A DNA stretch of 64,000 nt from the NCBI GenBank assembly GCA_963766345.1, contig CAVXZL010000013.1, positions 1-64,000 on the forward strand, in the 5' to 3' direction. The notes beneath the pieces are model-generated. The model ran no database searches and was not told the DNA's origin. It saw nothing but the letters and a program-made list of their open reading frames with translations. A program made the translations under genes and the position numbers. This DNA comes from DASVFB01 sp963766345 (GTDB lineage Bacteria; Actinomycetota; Thermoleophilia; Gaiellales; Gaiellaceae). This document shows, one piece after another, positions 36,736 to 48,251 of the stretch. Each line of letters starts with the position of its first letter. Position 1 is the stretch's first letter.

Positions 36736-39700
36736 TCAGCGTGCCGCGTCGGGGACGTCCGCCGCATCCGGGCGAACGCCGATTCCACCGTCGTGGAAAT
36801 ACGCCCTCGCCCGTTCGGCCTCCCGCACCGAGTGGAGCGACTCGAACACCGGGAGCGCCGCGGCGAGCTCGCGTTGCGCGAGGCGGGCGTCGCTCTCGAG
36901 CAGCGCCTCTCCCAGCAGCAGGCGCGAGAACGCTTCCTCCCAGCGCGCCTCGAGCTTCGCGAAGCCTGCGGCCGAGCGCTCGAGCAGCGCCGCGGCACGC
37001 TCGACGTCGCCGGACGCTGCGGCGGCGCGGCCCTCGAGCCGGTCGACGAAGAGCGGCAGCGATTCGAGCTCGCCCCAGGCGGCCTCCTCGCGTGCGGCCG
37101 CGGCGAGCGCCGCCGCGTCTCCCCAGTCGGCGCGGGCGGCCGCGATCTCGCACAGCGCCTCGAGCGTCAGCCCGGCGCTGCCGCTCCGGTGCTCGAGCGG
37201 AATGACGGCGACGGCCTCGTCGAAGCGGCCACGATGGGCGAGCGCGCGCGCAAGCGGAGGAAACTGCAGCGAGCCGACAGACCGCGTGGCGTCGGCCCCC
37301 ACACGCTCCAGGGTCGCGAGCGACAGATCGATGTACCGCCGCGCGGCTGCGTCGTCGCCGCGCAACTCGTGACAGAAGGCGGCGTACGTGTACGCGCGGA
37401 TCGTGAAGCCGGCGGGGAGCTCGCGGGCGTCGAGCCCGGCGACGCGCTCGAGCTCCGCCTGATCCGCGAGTGCACCGATCCAGTCGCCGAGCATGAAGCG
37501 CGCCGCCACCCGCCACGTGAGCCCGTGGAGGTACGCGCCCGCGTCGACCTCGCGCGACCGCTCGATGCCGGGCGTCGCGCTCGTCTCGGCGTCGCGGTAC
37601 AGACCGAGGTGGTGAGCGCTCCACGCTGCCATCGCGTACGTGTCGCCGATCTCCTTGACGTCTCGCAGCTCCGGCACGAGCTCCTTGCGTGTCGCGATGA
37701 CGCGGCGCATCTCGCCGTACCGCCCGCTATACATCGCTCGCGCGGCGGCGAGGTCGAATGCGGCGGAGCGAATGTCCGGGTCCCCCGCGGCCTCTGCCGC
37801 CGCCACCGCCTCGTCGACGGCGCGGTCCGCGACCTCGTCCACTTGATTCTCGCGCTGGAGGATCAGGAAGCCCTCGTCCACGAGTAGCTGTGCGCGCTCG
37901 CGACTCTGCGCCGGCGCGGCGCGCAGGCCGGCGACGATCAGGCGGCGGACCTCGGCGATCGACGGGAGCTCGGCCATCGTGCCGACCCAGCGCGAGCCGA
38001 ACTGCGCCGCCTTGCCGGCAAGGCGCGAGAAGTTCGGGTCGGACTCCGAGAGCTCGGCCAGCCCCTCGGAGTACGCGCGCCACGCGGCGTCGCCCACGTG
38101 GTAATGGGCGTCGGCGAGCGCCTCGAGCGCCTCCACCCGCTCTGCGCCGGGGCTCGAGAGGTCGACGGCCTGCCGCGCCAGGCGCTCGCCGTGCTCCGTC
38201 GCGAAGCGGCGATGGGCGTTCGCCGCCGCGTCCAGGAGACGAGCTCGCGCCTTGCACCGCAGCTCGTCCGTGCCGAGATAAACGAACGCCGCGTGATAGT
38301 GGTGCGCGAGCTGCTCGCTGAGGTCGGTCGCGCGAGTGCCGCTCGTCCGCTCGAGCCACACGGCCGCCTCGACGTGCGCGCGCCCGCGCTCGCGGCGCGG
38401 CAGGCTCTCGTACGCGACGTCGCGGATGAGGACGTGCTTGAAGACGAACTCCCGCTGACCCGCGATGGACGACGAGATCCGCTCGAGCACGAACTCGCGG
38501 CGGCGCAGCGTCCCGAGCACCACATCGAGCTCGCCGTTCGACCCGGCCACCGCCTCGACCGCGCCGTCCCAGAAGAACCGCCCGATCACGGCGGCGCGCT
38601 GGGCGACGCGCTTCTCGTCGGGCGAGAGCAGGTCGAGGCGGGCGAGGATCACGGCCTGCACGCTGTCGGGCAGGTCGACGGCTCGGATCTCCTCGCGCGC
38701 CGACCAGCGGCCGCCGTCGTGCACGAGCAGGCCCTCGTCGATCAGGTGGCGGATGATCTCCTCGAGGAAGAACGGGTTTCCCTCCGAGCGCGCAAGGATG
38801 CCGCGCCGGGTGACCTCGGGCAGCGAATCGACCTCGAGCAGCAGCGAGACGAGCCTCGAGCTCTCCTCGGCGCTGAGCGCGTCGAGCGGGAGGGAGCTGA
38901 AGTTGCGACGGCCGCCTCCCCAGTCCGGCCTTTCGCGGAGCAGATCGGGACGCGACGTGCAGACGAACAGGATCTGGCCCTCGAGGCGGTCCGCGAGCTC
39001 GTCGAGGATGTCGAGCATCTGCGGGTCGGCCCAGTGTAGGTCCTCGATCACGGCGACGACAGGCGCGCGGCGGGCGAGCGAGGCGAGCAGTGCGCGCCAC
39101 GCGCTGACGAGCTCGCGCTGCCGCTCGCGCGGGTCGAGCGTGCGCATGGCCTCGTGCTCGACGTTCAACGTCGAAGCGAGCGCGGCGGCCGTCCGCTCGG
39201 TCGTGACGTCGGCGTCGACCTCGCTGTCGACGAGCTGAGCGACCTTCTCGAGTGCCGTCTCGGCGCCGTCGGAATCGAAGACGCCGGCCCTCGCCTCGAG
39301 CATGTCGGCGAGCGGCAGCAGCGTCGTCCCCTGACCCGACGGCAGGCAGCGGCCGAGCAGCACGGTCACGTCGTCGTCGACGTCGCCGAGCAGCTCACGG
39401 ACGAGCCGGCTCTTGCCGATGCCCGCGTCTCCGAGCAGCGTGACGAGCGCCGGCCGGCCGTCGGCGGACACGCGGTCGAGCTCGGTGCGCAGGAAGTCGA
39501 GCTCGCGGTCGCGGCCGACGAGGGGCGCCGTCAGTCCCGGTACGCCGCGCTCCTCGACCGTCTCGCGCTCGCCGAGGACGATCCACGCGCCGACGGGCTC
39601 GGACTTGCCTTTGAGCCCGAGCGGCTCCTCGACCTCGCGGAGGGCGAAGTGCGAGCGCACGGCCCGTGCGGTGCGCTCGCCGACGACGATCGTTCCGGGC

Positions 39701-40209
39701 TCCGCGACCTGCTGCAGCCGCGCGGCGACGTTGACCGAGTCGCCGGTCACGAGCAGCTCGCGCGCGGCCGCGCCGGAGGCGACGACATCGCCCGTCTCGA
39801 GGCCGATGCGGATCTCGAGCTGCTCGCCGGGGACGCGCGACGCGTTCCAGCCGCGCAGACGGTCGAGCATCCGCCGCGCCGCGCGCACTGCGCGCACGGG
39901 ATCGTCCTCGTGCGCGGCCGGCACACCGAAGACCGCCATGATCGCGTCGCCGACGAACTTCTCGAGCGTGCCGCCCTCGGCGCGGATCTCCCCGGCCATC
40001 GCATCGAAGTACGAGGTCATCACCGCACGCACGTCCTCGGGATGCGATGCCTCCGCGCGGGCCGTCGAGCCGACGACGTCCGCGAAGAGGACGGTGACGA
40101 GCTTGAGCATGTCGTCGGGCGCGCGCGTGTCGGTCAGCGCCGCGCCGCACGCGGGGCAGAAGCGCGCGCCGGCAGGGACGTCACTCCCGCATGACGGGCA
40201 CGCCTGCAT
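36736..40209 (-). CDS. Adenylate/guanylate cyclase-like ATPase regulator with TPRs
   Basis: The protein of about 1157 residues has several domains. A zinc ribbon comes first (C4, C7, C18, C21). A class III cyclase domain follows, with metal Asp44 (TVLFADVVGSTARA) and Asp88 (EKFVGDAIMAVFG) and TGDSVNVAARLQ. Next is an AAA/STAND-type ATPase with P-loop GDAGIGKS (260-267) and Walker B-like VVAVIEDLHWADPQ, then a long helical TPR-like C-terminus. Members sense unknown signals and may make cAMP. ATG 40209 has TATCCT 7 nt upstream; GTG 40215 is an alternative. Confidence 0.85.
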   Translation of the reverse strand: MQACPSCGSDVPAGARFCPACGAALTDTRAPDDMLKLVTVLFADVVGSTARAEASHPEDVRAVMTSYFDAMAGEIRAEGGTLEKFVGDAIMAVFGVPAAHEDDPVRAVRAARRMLDRLRGWNASRVPGEQLEIRIGLETGDVVASGAAARELLVTGDSVNVAARLQQVAEPGTIVVGERTARAVRSHFALREVEEPLGLKGKSEPVGAWIVLGERETVEERGVPGLTAPLVGRDRELDFLRTELDRVSADGRPALVTLLGDAGIGKSRLVRELLGDVDDDVTVLLGRCLPSGQGTTLLPLADMLEARAGVFDSDGAETALEKVAQLVDSEVDADVTTERTAAALASTLNVEHEAMRTLDPRERQRELVSAWRALLASLARRAPVVAVIEDLHWADPQMLDILDELADRLEGQILFVCTSRPDLLRERPDWGGGRRNFSSLPLDALSAEESSRLVSLLLEVDSLPEVTRRGILARSEGNPFFLEEIIRHLIDEGLLVHDGGRWSAREEIRAVDLPDSVQAVILARLDLLSPDEKRVAQRAAVIGRFFWDGAVEAVAGSNGELDVVLGTLRRREFVLERISSSIAGQREFVFKHVLIRDVAYESLPRRERGRAHVEAAVWLERTSGTRATDLSEQLAHHYHAAFVYLGTDELRCKARARLLDAAANAHRRFATEHGERLARQAVDLSSPGAERVEALEALADAHYHVGDAAWRAYSEGLAELSESDPNFSRLAGKAAQFGSRWVGTMAELPSIAEVRRLIVAGLRAAPAQSRERAQLLVDEGFLILQRENQVDEVADRAVDEAVAAAEAAGDPDIRSAAFDLAAARAMYSGRYGEMRRVIATRKELVPELRDVKEIGDTYAMAAWSAHHLGLYRDAETSATPGIERSREVDAGAYLHGLTWRVAARFMLGDWIGALADQAELERVAGLDARELPAGFTIRAYTYAAFCHELRGDDAAARRYIDLSLATLERVGADATRSVGSLQFPPLARALAHRGRFDEAVAVIPLEHRSGSAGLTLEALCEIAAARADWGDAAALAAAAREEAAWGELESLPLFVDRLEGRAAAASGDVERAAALLERSAAGFAKLEARWEEAFSRLLLGEALLESDARLAQRELAAALPVFESLHSVREAERARAYFHDGGIGVRPDAADVPDAAR

Positions 40210-40216
40210 GACCACG

Positions 40217-40222
40217 AGGATA
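40217..40222 (-). promoter_or_regulatory. -10 element for leaderless cyclase-ATPase mRNA
   Basis: TATCCT (TAnnnT) ends 7 nt before the ATG at 40209, and no ribosome site is seen. The box lies in the short gap between the glgB stop and this gene. Inferred by pattern. Confidence 0.4.
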
Positions 40223-40227
40223 GAGAG

Positions 40228-42109
40228 CTAGGCGGGCGCGAACCAGACGACGCCCAGCGGCGGCAGCGTGACCTCTGCCGAGAACGGCTGGTCGTGCCAC
40301 GGCGTCGCGTCGGCGTCGACCCGGCCGAGGTTGCCGACGTCGGAGCCGCCGTAGTGCGCCGCGTCGGTGTTCACGACCTCGCGCCAGCCGCCGCCGAGCG
40401 GCAGGCCGAGCCGGTAGCCGTAGCGCGGCACCGGCGAGAGGTTGCAGATGCAGACGAGCGGCCGCTGTCTCGTCCTTGCCGATGCGCATGAAGGCGAGCA
40501 CGTTCGCGCCGGCGTCGTTCGGCTCGATCCAGCGGAAGCCCGTCGCCTCGAAGTCGTCCTCCCACAGCGCCGGCGTGTCGACGTAAACGCGGTTCAGGTC
40601 GCGCACGAGCGACTGGACGCCCTGATGGTCGCGATCCTCGAGCAGGTGCCAGTCGAGCGACGCTTCGGCGTTCCACTCGCGCCACTGCGCGAGCTCGGCG
40701 CCCATGAAGACGAGGTTCTTGCCCGGGTGCGCCCACAGGTAGCCGTAGAGCGCGCGCAGGTTCGCGAGCTTCTGCCAGCGGTCGCCGGGCATCTTCTCGA
40801 CGAGCGAGCCCTTGCCGTGCACGACCTCGTCGTGCGAGAGCGGGAGGATGAAGTTCTCGCTGAATGCGTACACGAGCGAGAACGTGAGCTGGTGATGGTG
40901 GTAGCGGCGGTGGATCGACTCGTGCGCGAAGTAGTCGAGCGTGTCGTGCATCCAGCCCATGTTCCACTTGAAGCCGAAGCCGAGGCCGCCGAGGTAGACC
41001 GGCCGCGAGACGCCCGGCCACGCGGTCGACTCCTCAGCTGCCGAGATCGCTCCGGGCTCGCGTCCGTGCACGACCTCGTTCATCTGCTGCAGGAACGCGA
41101 CGGCGTCGAGGTCCTCGCGGCCGCCGAACTCGTTCGGCACCCACTCGCCTTCCTTGCGCGAGTAGTCGAGGTAGAGCATCGACGCGACCGCGTCGACGCG
41201 AAGGCCGTCGGCGTGGAACTCCTTCAGCCAGTAGAGCGCGTTCGAGAGCAGGAAGTTCCGGACCTCGTTGCGCCCGTAGTTGAAGACGAGCGTCCCCCAG
41301 TCCGGATGCGCGCCGCGGCGAGGGTCCTCGTGCTCGTAGAGCGCCGTGCCGTCGAAGCGCGCGAGCGCCCAGTCGTCGCGCGGGAAGTGCGCAGGCACCC
41401 AGTCGAGGATCACGCCGATCTCCTGCCGGTGGAGCTCGTCGACGAACGCGCGGAAGTCGTCGGGATCGCCGAAGCGCGCGGTCGGCGCGAAGTAGCCGGT
41501 GACCTGGTAGCCCCACGAGCCGCTGTACGGGTGCTCCATCACCGGCAGCAGCTCCACGTGCGTGAAGCCGAGATCCTTCACGTAGGCGCCGAGCTGCTCC
41601 GCGAGGTCCCGGTACGAGAGCGGCTGGTTGTCGTGCGTGCGCCGCCACGAGCCGAGGTGCACCTCGTAGATCGACATCGGCTGCGTGTACGGCGCCGACT
41701 CGCGCCGGCGCGCGAGCCAGGCGTCGTCGCCCCACTCGAAGCGCGTCCGGAAGATGCGCGAGGCGTTGCCGGGCGGCACCTCCGCCGCGAACGCGTACGG
41801 GTCGGACTTCAGCTGCAGGTGCCCGTCTCGTGTCGTGATCTCGTAGCGGTAGAGGGCGCCCTCGGGCGCGTCGACGCAGACGGTCTCCCAGATGCCGGAC
41901 GACCCGCGCTGCTCCATCGGGCTCACCCGGCCGTCCCAGCTGTTCCACTCGCCGACGACCGAGACCTTCGCCGCGTTCGGCGCCCAGACCGCGAACGAGA
42001 CGCCGTCGTCGCCGACGTGCGCGCCGAGCTTCTCGTAGAGCTGCTCGTGGCGCCCCTCGCCCGCGAGGTAGAGGTCGATGTCGCCGAGTCTCGTGCCGCT
42101 GCTGCTCAT
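40228..42109 (-). CDS. glgB: 1,4-alpha-glucan branching enzyme (one-base insertion near 3' end)
   Basis: N-terminal CBM48 (FAVWAPNAAKVSVVGEWNSW) is followed by a GH13 barrel with LRVDAVASMLYLDYSR (nucleophile Asp), SAAEESTAWPGVSRP (acid Glu) and LPLSHDEVVHGKGSL. The frame is lost after MRIGKDET and resumes as RPLVCICNLSPVPRYGYRLG to the stop at 40228. One extra G near 40463 explains this and is likely a sequence error. The enzyme adds alpha-1,6 branches to glucan made by GlgE. ATG 42109 overlaps the maltokinase stop as ATGA. Confidence 0.9.
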
Positions 42110-43412
42110 GCGGTCGCGGCGGCCTCGAGCATCCGCAGGATGCCGGCGACCGGGATGTGGATCCACTCGGGCCGGTTGTTCAGCTCGTAGCGCAGCTCGT
42201 ACACCGCCTTCTCGAGCTCGAACACCGTGAGCAGCCGCCTGAACGCGGCGTCCCCCGCCGGCATGAGGCTCGCGTCCACGGTCTCGTTGTAGCCCTTGAG
42301 GAACTCCTCGCGCGCCCGCCCCTCCCAGCCCGCGGGCGCGGCCGAGCCGCGGAGGATCTCGACCGCGGAGACGGCGTAGGCGAACGAGCGCAGCATCCCG
42401 GCCACGTCGCGAAGCGGCGAGCGCTTGCGCCGGCGCTCTGCGAGCGAGCGCGCGGGCTCGCCCTCGAAGTCGATCAACGCCCAGTCGTCGCGGTCGGGAG
42501 CCCACAGCGTCTGGCCGAGGTGCAGGTCGCCGTGCGTGCGGATCTGCTTGCCGAAGGAGCCCGCGTGCGAGAGCGCCGCGAGCGACTCGCGCACCTCCTC
42601 CCCGCGTCCGCGAATCGGGTCGAGCGCCTCGATCTCCTGGGGCAGCTCGACGAAGATGCGTCCGATCTCCTCGTCGACGGTCGCGGTCAGGAGCGCGAGG
42701 CTCTCCGCACTCGGGTCCTCCGAGCAGAACGTCGGATCGCTCGGGTCGGAGCCGAGCACCGCGTGCATCGACCCGGTCACCTGGCCGAGTCGCCGCAGGC
42801 GCGCGAGGAATCGCTCCGGCTCGGTCTCGAGCTCGTCGAGCGCGAGATCCCAGCCGTCCACGGCACCGCGCACGTACTGCTGCAGCACTCCGAGCGTCGC
42901 GTCGAGCGGCTGGCCGACGTACGCGTACCAGCCGCCGAGCTGCGCGATGTTCTCGAAGCCGCGCTCCGTGAGGAAGCGCAACATCTCGAGCTCCGGGTTC
43001 ACGCCCGGCTCCATGCGGCGGAAGACCTTGAGGATCAGCTCCTCGTCGAAGACGATCGACGTGTTCGACTGCTCGCTCGTGATCAGCCGCGCCGTCGTCA
43101 GCTCGGTCCCGAGCGACGCGAAGCCCTCGACGGCCCGGAACTCGAGGATGCCCTCGCCGCCGCGGACCATCGTGCCCGCGCGCATCATGTGCACGAGCTC
43201 GCGGGTGTGGCGCGGGTCGGCCAGCGCGTCGAGCTCCTTGCCGCTCGTCAGCAGCTGGTACGTCTCGTGCGTTCCGGTGTCGAAGCCGATCTCCACGAGC
43301 TCGACGTTCAGCTCCGGATCGCCCTCGTGCAGCGAGGCGCGATCGAGCACGCGCGCGTGCACGACCTCGCGCGTCTTCGACGCGAACCATCGCCGCGAGG
43401 TGACGAACTCGA

Positions 43413-43416
<4 letters not shown>
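42106..43416 (-). CDS. mak: Maltokinase
   Basis: The 436-residue protein resembles actinobacterial maltokinase (Mak/Pep2): RRWFASKTREV at the N-terminus, SIVFDEELILKVFRRMEPGV (nucleotide-binding lysine), QIRTHGDLHLGQTLWAPDRD (catalytic loop) and WALIDFEGEPARSLAERRRK (metal-binding Asp). It phosphorylates maltose from TreS to maltose-1-phosphate for GlgE. No ATG, GTG or TTG lies near the N-terminus. The CTG at 43416 overlaps the treS stop as CTGA and is the probable start. Confidence 0.88.
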
Positions 43417-45060
<1,644 letters not shown>

Positions 45061-45068
<8 letters not shown>

Positions 45069-45226
45069 GGCTCTCCGGGATCGGCTGTGGACGAACTGTC
45101 ACATGCCCGTCACGGTGGCAGCCACCAGACATGCCCGGATCAGACATAGCTCTTCACGATCCGCTGTGCACGAATTGTCACGTGCCCGTCACGGTGGCAG
45201 CCACCAGACATGGCCGTATCAGACAT
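45061..45226. repeat. Tandem 79-bp direct repeat between glgE and treS
   Basis: Two near-identical 79-bp copies (about 45061-45139 and 45140-45218) and the first bases of a third fill the glgE-treS gap. Each contains the dyad GGTGGCTGCCACC and, in the operon direction, begins ATGTCTGA, the same eight bases that start treS and end glgE. Each copy is also a small open frame of 28 codons whose TGA lies in the next ATGTCTGA. Confidence 0.75.
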
Positions 45227-47023
45227 GCGTCTCGAGCTTGAAGATGTGCGCCTGGCCCGGGTCGAGGCGGACGTAGTTGCGGCCGATCGTCCACCGGTAG
45301 CGCTCGCCGCCGAGGAGGTCGCGGGCGAAGAACGTCGGCGGTAGCCCGAGCGCGGCGGGGATGATCGCGAGGCCGTCGTGCGGCGCGGTCGGGTCGACGT
45401 TCACCACCACGACGAGATCGTCTTTCACGTAGCCGACGATCAGCGGCTGCTCCGTCTCGAGCCAGCGGAGGTTGTCCACCCGCTGCAGCGCCGGCTCCGC
45501 ACGGCGGATCTCGTTCAGCCGCTGCACGAGCGGGAGCAACGGCCCGTCGAGCTTCCGCTGCTTCGCCTCGTACTTCTCCGAGTCGAGGTACTCCTCCGAG
45601 CCCTCGCGCACCGGCACGTTCTCGAAGTTCTCGTAGCCGGAGTAGATCCCGTACGCCGGCGAGAGCGTCGCCGCGAGCACGAGCCTCGCCTCGAACGCCG
45701 GCGGCCCGCCGAGCTGCAGATATTCGTGGAGGATGTCGGGCGTGTTCGCGAAGAAGTTCGGCCGGTAGTACTCGTTCCAGTCGAGGATCTGCCCCATCAG
45801 CTCCTCGAGCTCGGGCTTCGTGTTCTTCCATGTGAAGTACGTGTACGACTGGGAGAACCCGGCCTTCGCGAGCGTCGTCATCATCGCGGGCCGCGTGAAC
45901 GCCTCCGAGAGCAGGATCAGGTTTGGCTCGACCTTGCGCACCCCGCCGATCAGCCACTCCCAGAACGGCACCGGCTTCGTGTGCGGATTGTCGACGCGGA
46001 ACACGCGTACGCCGCTTCGCACCCAGTGCAGCATCACGTCGCGCAGCGCCTCCCACAGACCGCGCCAGTCCTCCGACTCGAAGTTGACGTTGTAGATGTC
46101 CTGGTACTTCTTTGGCGGGTTCTCCGCGTACTTGAGCGTGCCGTCGGGACGCCGGTGGAACCACTCGGGATGCTCCTTCAGCCACGGATGGTCGGGTGAG
46201 CACTGGATCGCGTAGTCGAGCGCGATCTCGATCCCGAGCTCGCGCGCCCGCGCAACGAGGCGCTCGAACTCCTCCTGCGTGCCGAGGTCGGGATGGATCG
46301 CGTCGTGTCCGCCCTCCTCCGCGCCGATCGCCCACGGGCTGCCGACGTCGCCGCGCTTCGCGGTCACCGCGTTGTTGCGGCCCTTGCGGTTCGTGCGGCC
46401 GATCGGGTGGATCGGCGGGAGGTAGATCACGTCGAACCCGAGCTCTGCGAGCTGCGGCAGCACCTTCTCGACGCCCGCGAACCCTCCCCACGAGCGCGGG
46501 AACAGCTCGTACCACGCCCCGAAACGCGCGAGCGGCGGGTCGACGTCGATGCCGAACCTGACGTCGAGCTCGACCTCGTCGTGCCGGTCGTCGCTCGGCG
46601 CGGCGAGGAGCTCTTCGAGCGACTTGATCCGGCGCCGAGCAGAGCGCGGCCCTCCGACAGCTCGCCGTCGAGCTCGGTCTGCCCGCCGTCGACCTTGCGC
46701 GTCACCTCGTCCTGCCAGGACGCGATGCGGTCGACCCACGCAGCGACGGTGTACGTCCAGCGGCCCGGCCTGTCGACGGTGAACGAGCCGCGCCACTGGT
46801 CGTTCCCGAGCGGCTCGAGCGGAGACTCGCGCCAGCGCCGCGCGCCCGGGCCGCGGTAGCGGACGACCCCGCGGAGCACGTCGTGGCCCGCGCGGAAGAT
46901 CGTCGCGTGGACGACCACGTCCTCGTCGACGACCCGCTTGACCGAGAAGCGGCCGCCGTTGACCTGCGGCTCGACGTTCTGGATCTGGATTCCGGGCGGA
47001 GGAGCTTTGCGTGCGCGCGCCAT
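45219..47023 (-). CDS. glgE: Maltose-1-phosphate maltosyltransferase GlgE (one indel as sequenced)
   Basis: The N-terminal immunoglobulin-like domain (PGIQIQNVEPQVNGGRFSVK, YRGPGARRWRESPLEPLGND, TYTVAAWVDRIASWQDEVTR) is in one frame to about 46640. The GH13 barrel is in the next: FGAWYELFPRSWGG, GVRVFRVDNPHTKPVPFWEW (nucleophile Asp), LILLSEAFTRP (Glu), TYFTWKNTKPELEEL. A single missing base near 46635 explains the break. GlgE extends alpha-1,4 glucan with maltosyl units from maltose-1-phosphate. ATG 47023 is divergent from malQ by 22 bp. It is first in glgE-treS-mak-glgB. Confidence 0.9.
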
Positions 47024-47045
47024 GGGCACGAGACTTTCGCAGTTG

Positions 47046-48251
47046 ATGAGACTGAAACGCGCCAGTGGAGTTCTCCTCCATCCGACGTCGCTGCCGGGTG
47101 GCCGCCTCGGCGAAGAGGCGTATCGCTTCGTCGACTGGCTCGCGGCGGCAGGTCAATCGTGGTGGCAGGTGCTCCCGCTCGGCCCTCCCGACACCGACCG
47201 CTCGCCCTACAACGCGGCGTCGGCGTTCGCCGGATCGCCGCAGCTGCTCGCCGAGCCACGCGCTCGAGTGACGGCGGCCGACGTCGAGGACTTCGTCGCC
47301 CGGCACCCGTTCTGGAGCGGCGACTGGGCAGCCTTCGCCGGCAAGGATGCGCTCGCCGACCAGGTTCGCTTCGACCGCGAGTGGAGTGCGCTGCGGCGGT
47401 ACGCACGGGATCGCGGCATCCGCATCTTCGGCGACATCCCGATCTACGTCGCGGCCGGCAGCGCCGAGCACGTCGCGCATCCCGAGCTCTTCTCACGAGG
47501 CGAGGTCGCCGGCGCGCCGCCCGACAGCTACTCGGCGACCGGGCAGCACTGGGGCAATCCCCTCTACGACTGGCGCGCGCACCGCGCGATGGACTACCGC
47601 TGGTGGACCGAGCGCCTCCGGCGGACGTTCGAGCTCGTCGACCTCGCGCGGATCGACCACTTCCGCGGCTTCGTCGCGTACTGGGCGATCCCGGAGCGGC
47701 ACAGGACCGCGGCGCGCGGCCGCTGGCGTACGGGTCCGGGCGCCGAGCCGTTCGACGCGGCGCGCGCCGCGCTCGGCGACCTACCGCTCGTCGCGGAGGA
47801 TCTCGGCCTGATCACGCCCGCGGTCGTGCGCCTGCGCAAGCGGCTCGGCTTGCCCGGCATCGTCGTCCTGCAGTGGGCGTTCGGCGGCGCCCGCGGCAAC
47901 CCGCACGCGATCGAGCACCACGACGAGCAGTCCGTCGTCTACACGTCGACGCACGACACCGACACCGCGCGCGGCTGGTTCGACTCGCTGCCGAGGCGCG
48001 AGCGCGACGCGACGCCGCTCGATCCGAACGAGCCGCACTGGAGCCTGGTCGAGCTGGCGCACCTGTCGCGCGCGGCGCTGTCGATCGTGCCGGCCCAGGA
48101 CGTGCTCGGCCTCGGCAGCGCGGCGCGGATGAACACGCCCGGGCGCGCCGCGGGCAACTGGCGTTGGCGCCTGCGGCGCGGCCAGCTGACCGGTGAGCTC
48201 GCCGCGCGACTGCGGGAGTCGACGGCGCGCGGCGATAGGCTCACCACGTGA
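47046..48251 (+). CDS. malQ: 4-alpha-glucanotransferase, compact
   Basis: This 401-residue GH77 enzyme starts RASGVLLHPTSLPGG, with SPYNAASAFAGSPQLL, RIDHFRGFVAYWAIP (nucleophile Asp), PLVAEDLGLITPAVVRLRKR (Glu) and VVYTSTHDTDTARGWF (transition-state Asp). It transfers maltodextrin units between chains. It is about 100 residues shorter than most MalQ. ATG 47046 is chosen by homology. It is divergent from glgE, and its stop overlaps mccB as GTGA. Confidence 0.92.
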   Translation: MRLKRASGVLLHPTSLPGGRLGEEAYRFVDWLAAAGQSWWQVLPLGPPDTDRSPYNAASAFAGSPQLLAEPRARVTAADVEDFVARHPFWSGDWAAFAGKDALADQVRFDREWSALRRYARDRGIRIFGDIPIYVAAGSAEHVAHPELFSRGEVAGAPPDSYSATGQHWGNPLYDWRAHRAMDYRWWTERLRRTFELVDLARIDHFRGFVAYWAIPERHRTAARGRWRTGPGAEPFDAARAALGDLPLVAEDLGLITPAVVRLRKRLGLPGIVVLQWAFGGARGNPHAIEHHDEQSVVYTSTHDTDTARGWFDSLPRRERDATPLDPNEPHWSLVELAHLSRAALSIVPAQDVLGLGSAARMNTPGRAAGNWRWRLRRGQLTGELAARLRESTARGDRLTT

